DNA of 64,000 bases from Ilyonectria destructans (Eukaryota > Ascomycota > Sordariomycetes > Hypocreales > Nectriaceae). The number at the start of each line of letters is the position of its first letter. Within the stretch, counting starts at the first letter, position 1. This document shows, piece after piece, positions 12,678 to 25,103 of this stretch. Under the pieces are notes generated by a model. The model saw only the letters and a program-made list of their open reading frames with translations. It did no database searches and was not told the DNA's origin. The translations under genes and the position numbers were made by a program. Location of the stretch: the NCBI GenBank assembly GCA_020740775.1, contig JAHEWK010000002.1, forward strand, positions 1,984,001-2,048,000. Direction: 5' to 3'.

Positions 12678-15600
12678 AGTTGTCAAAGATGTGTGTTTTC
12701 TTCTAGACTATAGTTAGCAAATACTTCACATGGGAAGCTGGAGGGAGGAGGCATGTTGGAATCATCTAGAGCTGGGTCCTGGTGTGACCTCAGGCGGAGT
12801 TGCCGGCAGGATTGGCGCTTTTGGTTTCTTCGGTTCCTGGCTGAAAGCTTTGTTGATCTGGCGTCGAGGGTTCTCATATTGCATTTGTTTGTGGCATACG
12901 GCGAGGGTTTGCGAATATGGCATGGAAAGGGAAACAGAATGGAAAGGCAGGCACTTGAACATATTTGTGAGCGAGCTGGCTTGGATGTGTATATTTGTAT
13001 CCAGGTCGGTCACGGTACGGTGCTGAAGAGTTAAAGAAGACTTGGAAATGTACACAAAGAGGTTGCATATCTAAACTATAAGCACAATAAGTCCACAATA
13101 TACTCTGATCCCTTACAGGTCTACTCTTCGAGTTGCCAGATGCTCATCACGGCCTCTACGAAGGTGGCGAGTATTGGCAACGGGCTAGTTAGGTGGCATG
13201 ATGTACAAACCGTTGTTACTTGGCAGAGTGGTGCAGTTCGAAGACCTCGGTGATTGAATGAGACTGTCCATATAAACTGGAAACAAGAATAGGAGGCACA
13301 TGGACAGGTTTGTGTCCTAAATCTCACGGATCGGAAGGCCACCAGGCGAAGCCTATCCTTTTATGGTGCGTCTGAGTCACCCAGGTTCCGCGCACAAGGC
13401 CAACTTCCCTGGAATCGAAACTCAGATCACTGTGTCCTGAGGTCTCCTCCATGGCAACTAGGATAGCTTTCTCACTATTCGGCGGTTCCACTGGTGCACA
13501 TGGGCGAGAGCGCCTATGAAGCAGCATGAACAGTGCTGTTGTAGAACAAAATTTCCTGGTAAAGAACACCATTGTACGGCCGTCGTGAATACGACCCAGC
13601 AGCGTGGATCTGGAAATTGGATAGAATGCCTCTGGGAATCCGCCAAACGTGAGGCCAAACCCTTGCCGGGCGTCTAAGTGAAGCCCAGTTCAGCGAGAAC
13701 TGGCTTTGTGAGCGTAGTTCAAAGCCACTCAAGTACGTGGGGTCTCGCTCAATTCCCGAGAGCGTGTTTTTCGAGATCTCCGTACCTGGGATGGGGAAGT
13801 GGCAACGCCCAAATACGGCTTCGGTGGACGATCAGAGCGTCGCACTGGAAAGGAATTGTGTTGATAGTGGCAATGGGACGAGTAGAAGTTTCGAGTGACA
13901 GAGATATAAGAAAGGAAATATGCGCCATAGTCGTCGAAGCAGCTTTGTAGACATATGTCCAATTCTTTAATGGAGATAGCACTGTATACTTGCTGACCAT
14001 GTCCAGACCAGCCTTGTTTTGGGGGGTTTGTTACTCGACGCCGGTTCGAAATTGTTCTGTAACTGCCTTGGTCGCTGGATGAGGTGATTGCGGTTCATAG
14101 TGCTGAGTCTTCTGCTATCTAAATACCCATGGTGGAAACGCTAACTTCCAGTCAGACAACCCGAATATAACTCGACGAGTTGTTCGGCAGTCACTTGGAA
14201 GAGACGTGACGGTCTGAAAAGTGAACTTGATAGGCTATGAAGGACGACTACAATCTAAGTCATGTCCTGTAAGTTACGGCCGCGGAGTCCTTAAATAAGC
14301 ACCTCCTGTCCGATCGACTTCGTGTCATAGAAGCTGGCCGGTGCTAGATAACTCGCGCTTTGTTCACGTCGCGAATCCTGATGAGCCCGTTCCCTTGGCG
14401 ATCGTGCTTCAAGAGGAGAGTCAACTTCGGGTACTCAGCCTCGATGGGAGCTTCAGGTTCTTACTATCCGAATGCCAACTCAACGGAGATAGTACACAGG
14501 ATCGGATTCAGCGGATAGCCAGTTGTGTCACCAAGCTAGAATTCCGGGCTTGCTACCGACACATCTTAACACTAGATGGAACATTAAATGTGCAAAGCCT
14601 CCAGTGCGGTCACTCTTGGGACGGCCGAGAGGTCACCAGGATCCACCAAAATTAAGTGGCAACAGAGGTCCCATCAATTCTTAATGGTACGAGGATCTAC
14701 ATCGGACAGCTCCAGAACCAACAGCAGGACTGCCATCGCCACAGGGTCCTCTGTGGCAATGACTCCCATCCAGGGTCATGTGGGGCAAGGCACAAACTGA
14801 CTCGCATTTAAAGGGAAGTGTGCTGCATAGTGTAAGGGCGAACAGGTGAAACCGGTATTGTGGCCAACTTCCTAGGGCAACTGGAGCTAGCGGACTGACC
14901 CGGGCCGTTTCAGTTTATGAAGTACGACGTAGAAACAAGGCGCATGGCAAGGCATGGATGGGGCCGAGGCCAGGGTGTTGAGCCCCGGTTCAGGTTCTAA
15001 TAGCGTATCACGTCCCCTGTTTCTTCGGAGCATCGACGCCGGTTTGAATGATGTCATACACTTTTTTAGGCAAGTGGCGTAGAGTGAATGCACAGTGCGC
15101 CGCTTGGAAGCCCCAAACTGGCCCTTTCCAGCGCTTTCTGCCCACATGTACAGTATCTTCAAATCCTTAAGCACCGTCGTTGAGGTCTGGCCCGTGGAAT
15201 CTGGTCTCAGATCTATCAGTGGGCTGCGGTCCCTGAATACGGATTGATTTTACTGAGCCACGCCACATGCCGCAATCGGGGTGCTGTACCCCTTGCCGGA
15301 GACGGGTTGGAGAAGCGGAGGGATGGCCCTCTTTAAGGTGAAGCAAGGAGACGTGGGCACCCTCATCGCCGATTGCCGTGGATGCACAGGCGGTCTGGGC
15401 ATGCCGGCAGTACGGTAGGCGGGCTAGAGTGAATTGTTTCAGCCTTCTCGGTGTCCGTTTGTCCATGGGCTGGAGTTGGCGCGTCACATCTGGTGTAAGA
15501 TGCCTTGACGACGGGTCTGTACTGGATCACCTCACATCCTGAATGAGAGATCTGGACCCGCGGCCAGAGACCAGAGATGATATAATTAGATGATGGTGGC

Positions 15601-16525
15601 CGGATCTCGTCCCTGCTCTATCGACCCATGGCTTGCTTCTTGGGCTATGATCGCCATCCAGACGGTTCTGGTCCTTGCAATTGGCACTCTCGGTCAAGCT
15701 AGCGCACGGCAAGATGGCGCCCTGCGTAATGATAGGTCATTTTTCTAGGCACGACGGGGCGATCACAGGCGTCCTGTCTCTGATCTTTGATCTTTGGCTT
15801 GGGTCAGCCACTACAATTGGGCCGGTATGTCTAAGACGGTTTGTCGAAGACTCAAGCCTTTTTCCTCAGTGCGCGTCCGCCCATCCAAAGGCACGAGACT
15901 AGGGGCTGCCCACTGAATCAAGGGACCTACCTACCTTTTCGCCACTCAAAGACCCCCGCTGCCCTCCGCTTACAGTAGCTCACCTCGTAGCTTGCCCGTA
16001 GCTTCTTGGTAGCATGGGGGATTTCGGGCCAGGGCGATAGGATCGACAAGCTAAAGCAGGCGTCCCACTCGGGCCCAAAATCCAGCGCACTGTGCATCGC
16101 CACCTCCACGAGCACCTTCGCGACTACCTCCATAGCACGACACATTTGACTGTACATTCAAACACAACCGCCACGAGGAGCCACGGCGCTCTGTCAAGTC
16201 ATTTTCATTCCGCTCGAGTTCCGACGAGCACCGAGACATCAAATAGCCTCGCTCGCCAGTGTCCGCCGATCTTGCTGCATCTTGGATCTGGCTTGTATCG
16301 CTTGCTGTGACGTGCCTCCCTCGAGGTTGTTCCCCTCCAACGGCGCCTGACTTCTGTACTGGTTTCTTGTGCGATTCGACCACGGGCATGTGCGACATCG
16401 TGGCTGTCCTCGCTGCTCAACCACTCCCACTCTCACTCCCACTCCTATTCCCACCCTCACTTCCCTTGACTCGCCTTCTTCCCTAAGTTTCAGCATCGTC
16501 ACTTTTAGGTGCGACCAGGTTCACC
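12678..16525. other. 3.8 kb region without a supported gene
   Basis: Only short open frames are seen on both strands. The one with the most protein-like composition is 14341-14655 (plus, about 104 residues), but it shows no recognisable domain. The final part, about 16080-16520, is CT-rich with CCCACTC-type runs and is probably the phytochrome promoter and leader. No inverted repeats or transposase remnants were recognised. Confidence 0.4.
14341..14655 (+). other. Orphan small open frame, doubtful
   Basis: About 104 codons with mixed hydrophobic/polar composition rather than low complexity (RIQRIASCVTKLEFRACYRH). The listed start at 14341 is not an ATG (GTG). No intron signals, domain or family were recognised, and the surrounding 3.8 kb lacks genes. 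It could be a chance frame, a decayed gene or a short lineage-specific gene. I do not assign a function. Confidence 0.15.
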
Positions 16526-19500
16526 ATGGGTGCCTCGCAGGGAATCGAGGATCCGCCCGATAGCCACCTCCAGGAGCAAACCACCTCTTCACCTTCACAG
16601 GCGCCCGTCGAGTCTGAGCCTCCTTCCACAGGCGAGTCTTCACGGGTAGACGTTGATCCTCAGCCCGTGGACACCACTCCGACAGGGCCAAACAGACGTC
16701 TCTCAGGCACCACGCGAAGTGAGCGCAACAGCGTCGCATACTCAGATCCTCTATTCTCGCCATTGAGCCTCGGATCCGATACACAGATGGGGCACCGCTC
16801 TACGCCCTCGGAAATCTCAAGCGACAGGGTGTTCCCTATTCGGTCCGTCGTTAACATCGACCCTACCAGCGTCAGAGCTACCAGCGTCAGAGCCTCCCGC
16901 GACGAGTACTTTCCCACCACACGCGACGGCGAAATGCGAGGGATTCCTATTCCGCTCTCTAGCAATACCCTAGGGGAATCGGGACCGGACCTGAGGCGCT
17001 CAGATACCATGCCTTTGAGAACACCCAGCGACCGCTTTGCAGCCACGGCACGGAGGAAGAATACTATGAGCGGTCCCATGTCACGCATACAACTTGACGC
17101 CGCAAGACACGGTCCCACCGCCTCTCCTCTGGAGTTCGACATTACCACTTCTGACCACGAAGGGGACGAGCCCTTGCCAGCAGTACCTGATACCGATCCC
17201 GGGACAACATCCTATATCTCATCAAGTCAATCAATGGCCGATGACCATGTCACCAGCCGTGTCACGCACGTGGTGACCGACGACGGCCATGCAGTCATCA
17301 CCGGTCGGGACGGTACCCTACAAAGATGCGAGGACGAGCCGATCCACACGCCTGGTGCTGTCCAAATATTCGGGGTTCTTCTTGCCTTGCGTGAGGAGGC
17401 TGAGGGATTCTTTGTCGTGCGATATGCCAGTGAAAACTCAGAGAGAATGCTAGGCTACTCACCCCGGCAACTCTTCCAGCTAAAGAACTTCCTTGATATA
17501 TTGACCGATGAGCAGCAGGACAACCTCCTTGACCACATCGATTTTATCCGCGACGAAGACGCCGACCCCGCCATCAATGGACCCGAGGTATTTAGCATAT
17601 CTATTCAAACCCTCAAGAAGAGGAGTAAGAAGCTTTGGTGTGCCATTCATATCAATCCCGCCCATCCGGATTTAGTCATTTGCGAGTTCGAGATGGACGA
17701 TGACGTGGAATATCCTCTCCGACCCGGGGATGAATTGACCCCTGACATCCCGCACGACACCCTCCAGTCCAACCCCACGCTAGAGGAGATCGAAGAAAGC
17801 ACCGAGATTCTGAGCAAGCCTCTCAGAGTTCTCAGGAGTGCAAGGAAAAGGAGAGGAGAGCAGGGCGCAATGCAAGTCTTTGATATCCTGTCACAGGTTC
17901 AGGAACAACTTGCATCCGCCAACAACTTGGAGATCTTTCTCAAGATTTTAGTTGGCATCGTCAAAGAGCTGACTGGTTTCCACCGTGTCATGATCTACCA
18001 GTTTGATTCAACGTTTAACGGAAAGGTCGTCACTGAGTTGGTCGATACCTCTCAAACCAGGGATTTGTACAAAGGACTCCACTTCCCAGCTTCCGACATC
18101 CCTCGGCAGGCGCGAGATCTTTACAAGTTGAACAAGGTACGGTTGCTCTACGATCGAGATCAAGATACGGCCCGAATTGTCTGTCGGACAAAAGAGGACC
18201 TAGATGTCCCCTTAGACATGAGCCATGCCTACCTGCGCGCCATGTCCCCAATTCACTTAAAATACCTGACCAACATGGCTGTGCGATCATCGATGTCAAT
18301 ATCCATCAACGCTTTCGACGACTTATGGGGTCTGATTTCTTGTCATTCTTATGGCAATCAGGGTATGAGAGTATCCTTTCCAATCCGGAAAATGTGTCGC
18401 TTGGTCGGAGATACCGCCTCTAGGAATATCGAGAGACTATCTTATGCCTCACGCCTACAAGCCCGGAAACTCATAAACACCGCTCCTACCGACAAGAATC
18501 CATCTGGATATATAATTGCCTCTTCGGAAGACCTCTTGAAACTTTTCGATGCCGACTTTGGACTACTCTCGATTAAGGGGGAGACAAAGATACTAGGAGT
18601 CATTGATCAAAGTCAAGAAGCCTTAGCCATGCTTGAATATCTCCGCATGCGCAAGCTCACGTCCGTGGTCTCTTCGCAAAATATCGCAGAAGCGTTTCCT
18701 GACCTACGATATCCACCTGGCTTTCAGATCATCGCCGGCCTGTTGTACGTTCCGCTGAGTGTGGGTGGCAGCGATTTCATCGTCTTCTTCCGTCGGGCAC
18801 AAATCAAGGAAGTGAAGTGGGCTGGCAATCCTTACGAGAAGGTGGTTCGAGAGGGCACAGCAAGCTACCTAGAGCCTAGGAAAAGTTTCAAGACTTGGCA
18901 TGAGACAGTTGTAGGGATGTGCCGGGAGTGGAATGAAGAGCAAGTCGAAACAGCTGCTGTGCTTTGTCTCGTTTACGGTGAGATTGTCTTATGCTCTCTC
19001 ATATCTTGTCTTCAAATACTCACTTTAATTCTTAGGAAAATTCATCGAGGTTTGGCGCCAGAAGGAGGCAGCTATCCAAAACAGCAAGCTCACTCGTCTT
19101 TTACTCGCTAACTCAGCACACGAAGTTCGGACGCCATTAAATGCCATCATCAACTATCTCGAAATCGCTCTTGAGGGATCACTCGATCAAGAAACTCGCG
19201 AGAATCTGGCTCGGTCCCATTCAGCCTCAAAGTCCTTGATTTATGTAATCAATGATCTTCTCGATTTGACCGAGACAGAGGAGGGCCAGAACCTATTCAA
19301 GGACGAACTATTCGAGCTTTCCGTCTGTGTCAAAGAAGCGACGAGTCCTTTTGAAGTCGATGGCAAGCGGAAAGGAATCAAATACGATATCATCGAACAC
19401 CCTGGGCTGCCCCGTTTTGTACATGGCGATGAGCGGCGAATTCGACAAGCAATCTCAAACGTCACAGCAAATGCTATTACTCATACTGAGAGCGGCCATG

Positions 19501-21081
19501 TTAAAGTTGAAGTATTCGTGTCCGAAGTTAGCGATCGCGTGGCCGTTGTCGACTTTGTTGTGGAAGACACGGGAGCTGGGATGAGCGACCGCCAACTGGA
19601 CGCGCTATTCCGTGATCTAGAACAAGTCAGCACAGAGGATTCGCCTCTTCCGTCACCATCCTTAGCCGAGACTCCGACTGGCGTACGAACCTTGGGGCTT
19701 GGTCTCGCTGTTGTTGCTCGTATCGTGAGGAACATGGACGGCCAGCTTCGTCTAAAATCAGAAGTTGGCCAGGGGTCACGATTTGTGATACAGCTACCTT
19801 TCCGTCTTCCCGATAAACCGACTATCCCAGGACCTGCAGGCGGAAATGCTTCCTCTCAAGCCACCTTAGCGTCAAACCCGGTCGTCTCTGCTCCCTCGTC
19901 AATAAAGGCTGCTCCCGAGGGTGAGATACTGCTTGTTAATAAGGCGAGTCTATCCAACTTGAACGTCGAAGCAGAGGGTGCTGGTGAGCAAGGAAGCTTC
20001 AAGAGCCAGCACAGCGTTGGAAGTTTGGGGAGTCATGGCAGTCATCAGAGTGACGCCGATCGGTTGATCAACGCCATTCAAACTCCCTTAGCCTTGGAGG
20101 AAAAGGAGACTGAATATCCCTTCTACCAAAGCACACATTCAGTCGGGAACTCAGATCTGTCGATGGTTGGAGAAGGTCCTAGTATCAAGACGTGCCCAAC
20201 TGGCCCCAAATTGCAGAAGACCAAGAACCCTGAACCTCTTATCATCCCGACAGGAGAGCCTGGGTATACGGGTGTCCGCGATTCCAAGACTCCTCTCAAG
20301 GCTGTCAGAGTAGCCGACGAGTACACCAAGGTTCCCCAACAACCACAAACTGGAGCGGACTCTCGTGTGCTCTTTGAACTCCAGGACGACAAGGATTTGT
20401 TAAGTCAGAAAGCCCGCGCAAATAGTATAATGAGCGCTGGGACCGATCAATTCTCACTTCAGGTATTGATTGCGGAAGATGACCCGATCAATATGAAGGT
20501 CCTACGAAAACGGTTAGAGAGAGCTGGGCATGAGGTTCACCATACCGTCAACGGCGAGGATTGCGCAACGGTTTATCGAGAGAAGTCATCAGAGTTTGAT
20601 GTGGTGTTGATGGATATGCAGGCAAGTCGACTCTCAACCGAGCCCATAGCTCCAGCTAATTGTGAAATAGATGCCTATTGTGGACGGTCTCACTAGCACC
20701 AAGTTGATTCGAGCCATGGAGATGTCACGAGGGCATGCCGGTCATTCATCCCTTGCGGCTAGCAACCGTCGTATCCCCATATTTGCGGTTTCGGCTTCCC
20801 TCATCGAGCGTGAGCGGCATACTTATGTGGACGCTGGATTCGATGGATGGATCCTCAAGCCAATTAATTTCAAGCGACTCAGCACGCTTCTCATGGGAAT
20901 TTCCGAAGAAGAGGTCCGGAACTCTTGCTTGTACGAGCCCGGCGAGTGGGAGCGAGGAGGCTGGTTCTGTGCTAAGTCTGAGATGGATTTCAACACTAAT
21001 GATGAAGTTACGCCAAAAGCCGAGGAAACGGCCAAGGAACTCAGTGACGGTGTAGAATACCAGGACACCCCTCTGGGTTGA
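16526..21081 (+). CDS. fphA: Fungal phytochrome, hybrid histidine kinase
   Basis: Three exons (16526-18977, 19036-20621, 20671-21081) give 1,482 residues. Layout: long Ser/Thr-rich N-terminus, PAS with the putative biliverdin-binding Cys268 (QRCEDEPIHTPGAVQIFG), GAF (about 449-600) with the PASDIPRQAR signature near 522, PHY (about 610-800), HisKA with H846 (SAHEVRTPLNAIIN), HATPase_c with VVEDTGAGMS and GLGLAV, then a response-regulator receiver with acidic EDD near 1298, phospho-acceptor D1344 (VVLMDMQMP) and K1409 (ILKPI). This is the architecture of Aspergillus FphA-type red-light sensors that signal through a multistep phosphorelay to the HOG MAP kinase route. Intron 1 is GT-AG (58 bp). 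Intron 2 (20622-20670) starts with GC. All key kinase and receiver residues are present, so the protein should be active. The ATG at 16526 lies in ACCATGG context. Confidence 0.95.
20622..20670 (+). other. fphA: GC-AG intron in phytochrome receiver domain
   Basis: The join ATGCAG|gcaagt ... gaaatag|ATGCCT restores the continuous receiver motif MDMQMPIVDG. Without removal the frame runs into a stop at 20694-20696. The donor GCAAGT matches the strong extended consensus typical of GC donors. The intron is 49 bp long and phase 0. Confidence 0.88.
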
Positions 21082-22058
21082 TAAGAACGCCGGAAAAATT
21101 GGATATCTTGATCCTTCGGATGATTGAATACGTCGGTGAATGAATCAATCAGCGACTGTGATACCCGATGGCCTGAAGCTCATTCATTCCCTTGGTATCC
21201 TTTCCTTTTTCACCATTTACGACTAGACGAGTATTGTATATGATAGATACAACGGGGCGAGGACCAGACGGCGTTGAGTGTTTAGGAAAAACACTGTGAG
21301 GATGTATCGGGGGTCCTTCATTTCTGTTTTCCCCCGAGGAGCGAATAGTGGGAGTTTGCAAATTGCTTCTATGCGTTCCGATGATAGATGAATGAGCCAT
21401 GACAATGTACTTCACACTCGCCATCTGGCTGATGGACGAATGGACATCTCTTAGTTGGTGTTTCTTGACATGTTTTCATGGCAAGTGGTTTGTCTACCAT
21501 TGGTCCATGATATACAGGTGCTTTGGGACTGGAAGGAAATGCAGACACATCTGGGCGTTGATCTTTGCAGTACGACTGTGGGAGAGAGACGGCAGTGGCA
21601 CAAATGATGGAGATATTTAAATGGGAAATCCAGTCAAGGGACGTAGTCCGCATGATGTGTCCAAGATGCTCCCCCTATGTCTTTGCGTGATCAACCAACA
21701 TGGCAGAATACACTCTACGCCAGGAACGAATACCCAACCTGGAGAAACCCCTGATACGCAGTTCATATGTGTATTTTTCGTAGCCTAATAACGTTCAACG
21801 CCGTCTATGCATTAATACCGCAAGTCCGAAGAGCCCCAATCGTCCCGTCGCCTCTGAATATCCATCTTCCCATTCCCTCGTCCGATATCCTCCTTGTTTG
21901 ACGTCTTCCACAACTCTCTCGCTGTGTCACTCTACCCCTGCACCAAAGCCGAGTTGACAGCACGGCCTGGGGCGCTGGGGCAGCCTCGAACGACCGCGCT
22001 CGAGCTCGCGGCTGCACTGCGGCTCTGGCTCGGGCCTATCTGCCGCGGCCGGGCGACA
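21082..22058. other. Convergent 3' regions, phytochrome and CK2 beta
   Basis: The phytochrome gene (plus) and CK2 beta gene (minus) converge here. No conserved open frame is seen. The interval presumably carries both 3' untranslated regions. Weak short frames at 21894-22205 are the antisense of CK2 beta or chance. Confidence 0.5.
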
Positions 22059-23177
22059 CTACAGCTCGGACTCGGCGCCGTTGGTCGACAACGCCATGGG
22101 GCTGCCGTTCTGGTGCTGCCGCTGACGCAGGCGGGCATTGCCTGGCGGACGGCGCCGAGCGCTGGCACGGCCGTTGGCGGTCATGCTCTCGTCGTCTTCC
22201 TCTGACTCTGGGTTCTGCTCGGCATAGAGGCGGGCCTCGTCCAGCTCGCTGATGTTGGTAGGACGGCCACGGAGCCACTGCATCCGGGGGCCTGATCGAG
22301 CGCGCTCGGAGACACGGAAGCCGTAGATGCGAGGTTCATATATGCGGCCGGGGCCGAGGCCCGGGGCGATGTTCTTAGCGTACATGCCGTTGACGAGACT
22401 CTCTATGTCGGAGACACGGGTGTTGGTGTTAGTAAGAACCTCGATGCCACGCTTGGAGAGGTCGTATTCGGGGAAGGTCAAGAGGAAGAGGGCGCCAAAG
22501 GTGCGGCCGAAGAAGGCGCCGTCGACGGTTTGGAAGCGGCTGTTGGGCGGGACATAGACGTCTAGACAGGAGGGACAAAAGAGTTTGACGGTGTCCTCGC
22601 CAGGAATGTCGGAGAGGCCGACGGGCAGAGTGCGGGACTGCTCGCAGTTTGTCCTAGGGCAGCAGCCAAAGTGGCCGAGCTCGTACTTTTCGCTCATTTG
22701 TTGGATGCCGGCGCGAGAGCAGATGAAGCGCTGATGGATGAGGCCGTAGAGCATCTCGGCGGATGACTCGATGACGGAGAGATCGCTGGCCATTCTACTG
22801 TGGTGCCTCCGTTCGCCGGCTCTACCCAGGCGCTCCTGGCCGTCGCCGAGGCCGGATTCGTTGTCGTCTTCTTCCTCCTCTTCCTCGTCTTCTTCTTCGT
22901 CGTCTTCTGGTTCGACGTCTAGGATCATCTATGATGCGCACGGGTCAGCATTGACGACTTAAACCAGGAGCAGAGTGGCAGGCGGAAAGCGACAGGTGGG
23001 AAGCGGCAGGTGGAATACCTCTAATGCCTCCTTGTACATGGCAACCTGGGTCTGCAGGCCCGTCAGGTTAAAGTCATCCTCGATGAACTCTTCCGAGACC
23101 TCTGCAAAGTACTCGTGGCCGAGCAGGGAGCAGAAGCTGGAGATCCACGACTCGGGCACGCCCGACGAGGTGGACAT
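22059..23177 (-). CDS. CKB1: Casein kinase II regulatory (beta) subunit
   Basis: Two exons on the minus strand (23177-23019, 22928-22059) with a 90 bp intron give 342 residues. It begins MSTSSGVPESWISSFCSL, then HEYFAEVSEEFIEDDFNLTGL, a characteristic opening of CK2 beta. An acidic insert ([17 protein letters not shown]) follows ALEMILDVEPE. The zinc-binding set is complete: C143 and C148 (CPRTNC) and C171 and C174 (CPSC), with the intervening LPVGLSDIPGE signature. CK2 beta dimerises through this zinc domain and tethers two catalytic alpha subunits in the constitutive CK2 kinase. The intron splits ALE|MILDVE, and the acceptor CATCATAG is clear. The C-terminal Arg/Gln-rich tail resembles fungal orthologues. 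The gene is divergent from the JmjC-type gene across 757 bp. The open frame continues 5' of the ATG, but with THAHGRTH-type repeats, which I treat as leader. Confidence 0.95.
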
Positions 23178-23934
23178 TTTTGGATCGAGGGGTAACAAGT
23201 CGTGAGTGTGGGTGCGGCCGTGAGCGTGGGTGCGGCCGTGTGCGCGTGCGCGTAGGCGAGGTTCAGGGTGGTGTCGCACGTATGTGGATGGCGGGGGGGT
23301 CGTAGGATCTGTCGATGGGAGGCCGGTATCGATACGTATCGATAGCGTCGTCAAGGGCCAACCAAGGCGGGGTGATGAAGCCAGGCGGATAAGGGCGCGA
23401 GAGGACGCTGGAGCCTGGGCTGTAGGCGGGCGAGGAGATAGCGATGGCGAGGGGCAATGCGGCAGAGTCGGCTCAGCGCGCTCGCATCGTCGGCGTCGCG
23501 CGGCGCAGAGGGAGAGCGTGCGTGAGGGTTGAATATGGCTGCTGTTGGGCGAGACAGGCGACGGGGATTTGATAACCTTTGGTGGGCCGTCGAACCGTCG
23601 TCCTCGACTGGCGAGAAGAGGGTCGACCGCTGGTGGTTTGCCCGGCACCGACAGTGGGTCTGTACCTGCCGTGGGCAAGTGTCTTCGGCTCCATGGTTTT
23701 CCCGGCCTCCGATCTTCCCTCCAATCCTCACTCCGATCCTCACACTCCCATTCAATGCCGGGTGTAATCGATCGAACATCACCATAATGTACACGCTTTA
23801 ATCCGAGTCTTACATCTCAGAAAAGGAAATCTTCAACGAGCAACGTAAACAGATAATCATCTACTTTCTCTATTTTCCTTGTCGTTTTGATTTCCCCCCC
23901 TTTTGCTACATCTATATCGTCTAACACAACTCCC
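23178..23934. promoter_or_regulatory. Divergent promoter between CK2 beta and JmjC-type gene
   Basis: A 757 bp interval shared by two genes pointing outward. On the CK2 side it holds a short tandem duplication, an 18 bp unit (GTGAGYGTGGGTGCGGCC) at 23202-23219 and 23220-23237, followed by GTGCGC runs. On the JmjC side a CT/T-rich leader (about 23860-23930) precedes the ATG. No specific factor site is claimed. Confidence 0.6.
23202..23237. repeat. Two-copy 18 bp tandem repeat in CK2 beta leader
   Basis: Two adjacent copies differ by one base and lie 25 bp 5' of the CK2 beta start codon on the minus strand. This is probably simple replication slippage in the leader. Confidence 0.75.
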
Positions 23935-24972
23935 ATGCGGAAGACGAGTCTCTGCTTCACCCAACCGCGGCCATGGCTCAGCCAACTTTATAAGACCACC
24001 CGTCGCCAACTCACCACCCAACCCATTCCCCTAACACCATCCCCTCCCGAACTCTCAAATATCCAGAATTTCCGGCAACAAGCCCTAGGCCCTCAAAAAC
24101 CCTTCCTCTTCGCACGGGATACCGGCTCTTCAACAAACCTCCTACCCGCCGCGACCAAGTGGTTCCACCAAGATGGCATCAACGGCTCAACCAAAGCTAC
24201 GCCTCCGTGGACTCTTACACCGTACATGATTCAGTTTCAGGAATGGCCTTTCCCCTACGAACTTGTCGCACCGTTGCCTAAGAATCAGGAGGCCCTAATT
24301 GCCTTTCGTAACTGGCTCCTCTCCAGCAAGGAACCTGCAGACCAAATCCTCGCCAGCATCCTCGAGCCGTCTATAGCGGATTTAGGCAGGCAAACTTTCT
24401 TCCAGCTCTTTGCGCCGTTCCGTCTTCTCATCAAGGCCCTCGAGTTCAACCACCTGCAACACCACGAGCACTCTGAACCCGTGGAGCTCTACATCGCACA
24501 ATCGTCCCTCACGGAGCTCCCCACCGCGCTACAAGATGACCTCCCCACTCCGGAACTCGTCCGGAGTGCTGGCAAGGGCGACGTCTATAGCTCCAGTATC
24601 TGGCTCGGCACGGAACCGACGTACACGCCGTTACACCGGGACCCAAACCCCAACTTGTTCTGCCAACTCTGCAACACAAAGCTCATACGGCTTATGCCCC
24701 CAGCCCCTGGTGATCGGCTGTTCTTTGAGGTGCAGAGGCGCATCCGCCAGCAAGGCAACAGTCGCATCAGGACAGTGGAGATGATGGAGGGCAAGGAGCG
24801 CGAGGCTCTTCATGAGGCCATATGGCAACCGGATACCCTTCCAGAGCAGTTGTACGAGGCCGAGTTGGGACCCGGAGATTCTCTATTCATCCCCAACGGG
24901 TGGTGGCATTCTGTCAAGAGTAAGGGCTCTCAAGGACACCTCAATGGATCCGTCAATTGGTGGTTCCGATGA
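23935..24972 (+). CDS. JmjC / cupin_8 family dioxygenase-like protein
   Basis: Single-exon gene of 345 residues starting at the first ATG in the leader (MRKTSLCF). The C-terminal half has the features of the cupin_8/JmjC fold. H234 with D236 in PLHRDPNPN provides two of the Fe(II) ligands. Downstream comes LGPGDSLFIPNGWWHSV, with H325 or nearby as the third ligand, and a terminal SVNWWFR beta strand. A Lys in KLIRLMPP could bind 2-oxoglutarate. These proteins hydroxylate proteins or RNA, or demethylate lysine; the substrate cannot be read from sequence. The N-terminus is rich in Arg, Ser, Thr and Gln without early acids (about 1-40), consistent with mitochondrial targeting, though not tested. 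It converges on the methyltransferase-like gene with only 131 bp between stop codons. Confidence 0.82.
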   Translation: MRKTSLCFTQPRPWLSQLYKTTRRQLTTQPIPLTPSPPELSNIQNFRQQALGPQKPFLFARDTGSSTNLLPAATKWFHQDGINGSTKATPPWTLTPYMIQFQEWPFPYELVAPLPKNQEALIAFRNWLLSSKEPADQILASILEPSIADLGRQTFFQLFAPFRLLIKALEFNHLQHHEHSEPVELYIAQSSLTELPTALQDDLPTPELVRSAGKGDVYSSSIWLGTEPTYTPLHRDPNPNLFCQLCNTKLIRLMPPAPGDRLFFEVQRRIRQQGNSRIRTVEMMEGKEREALHEAIWQPDTLPEQLYEAELGPGDSLFIPNGWWHSVKSKGSQGHLNGSVNWWFR

Positions 24973-25103
24973 CATTCCTCTCAAAGACCCTAGCCCGCAC
25001 GTCTTGGAAAGGAAAAGGTACCCAGCGACGGGTTTCCTCTTCACTGGGGCCGTGTATTGATATTTGTATTTTATTTCACCCAGACATGCACTCTACGATG
25101 CCG

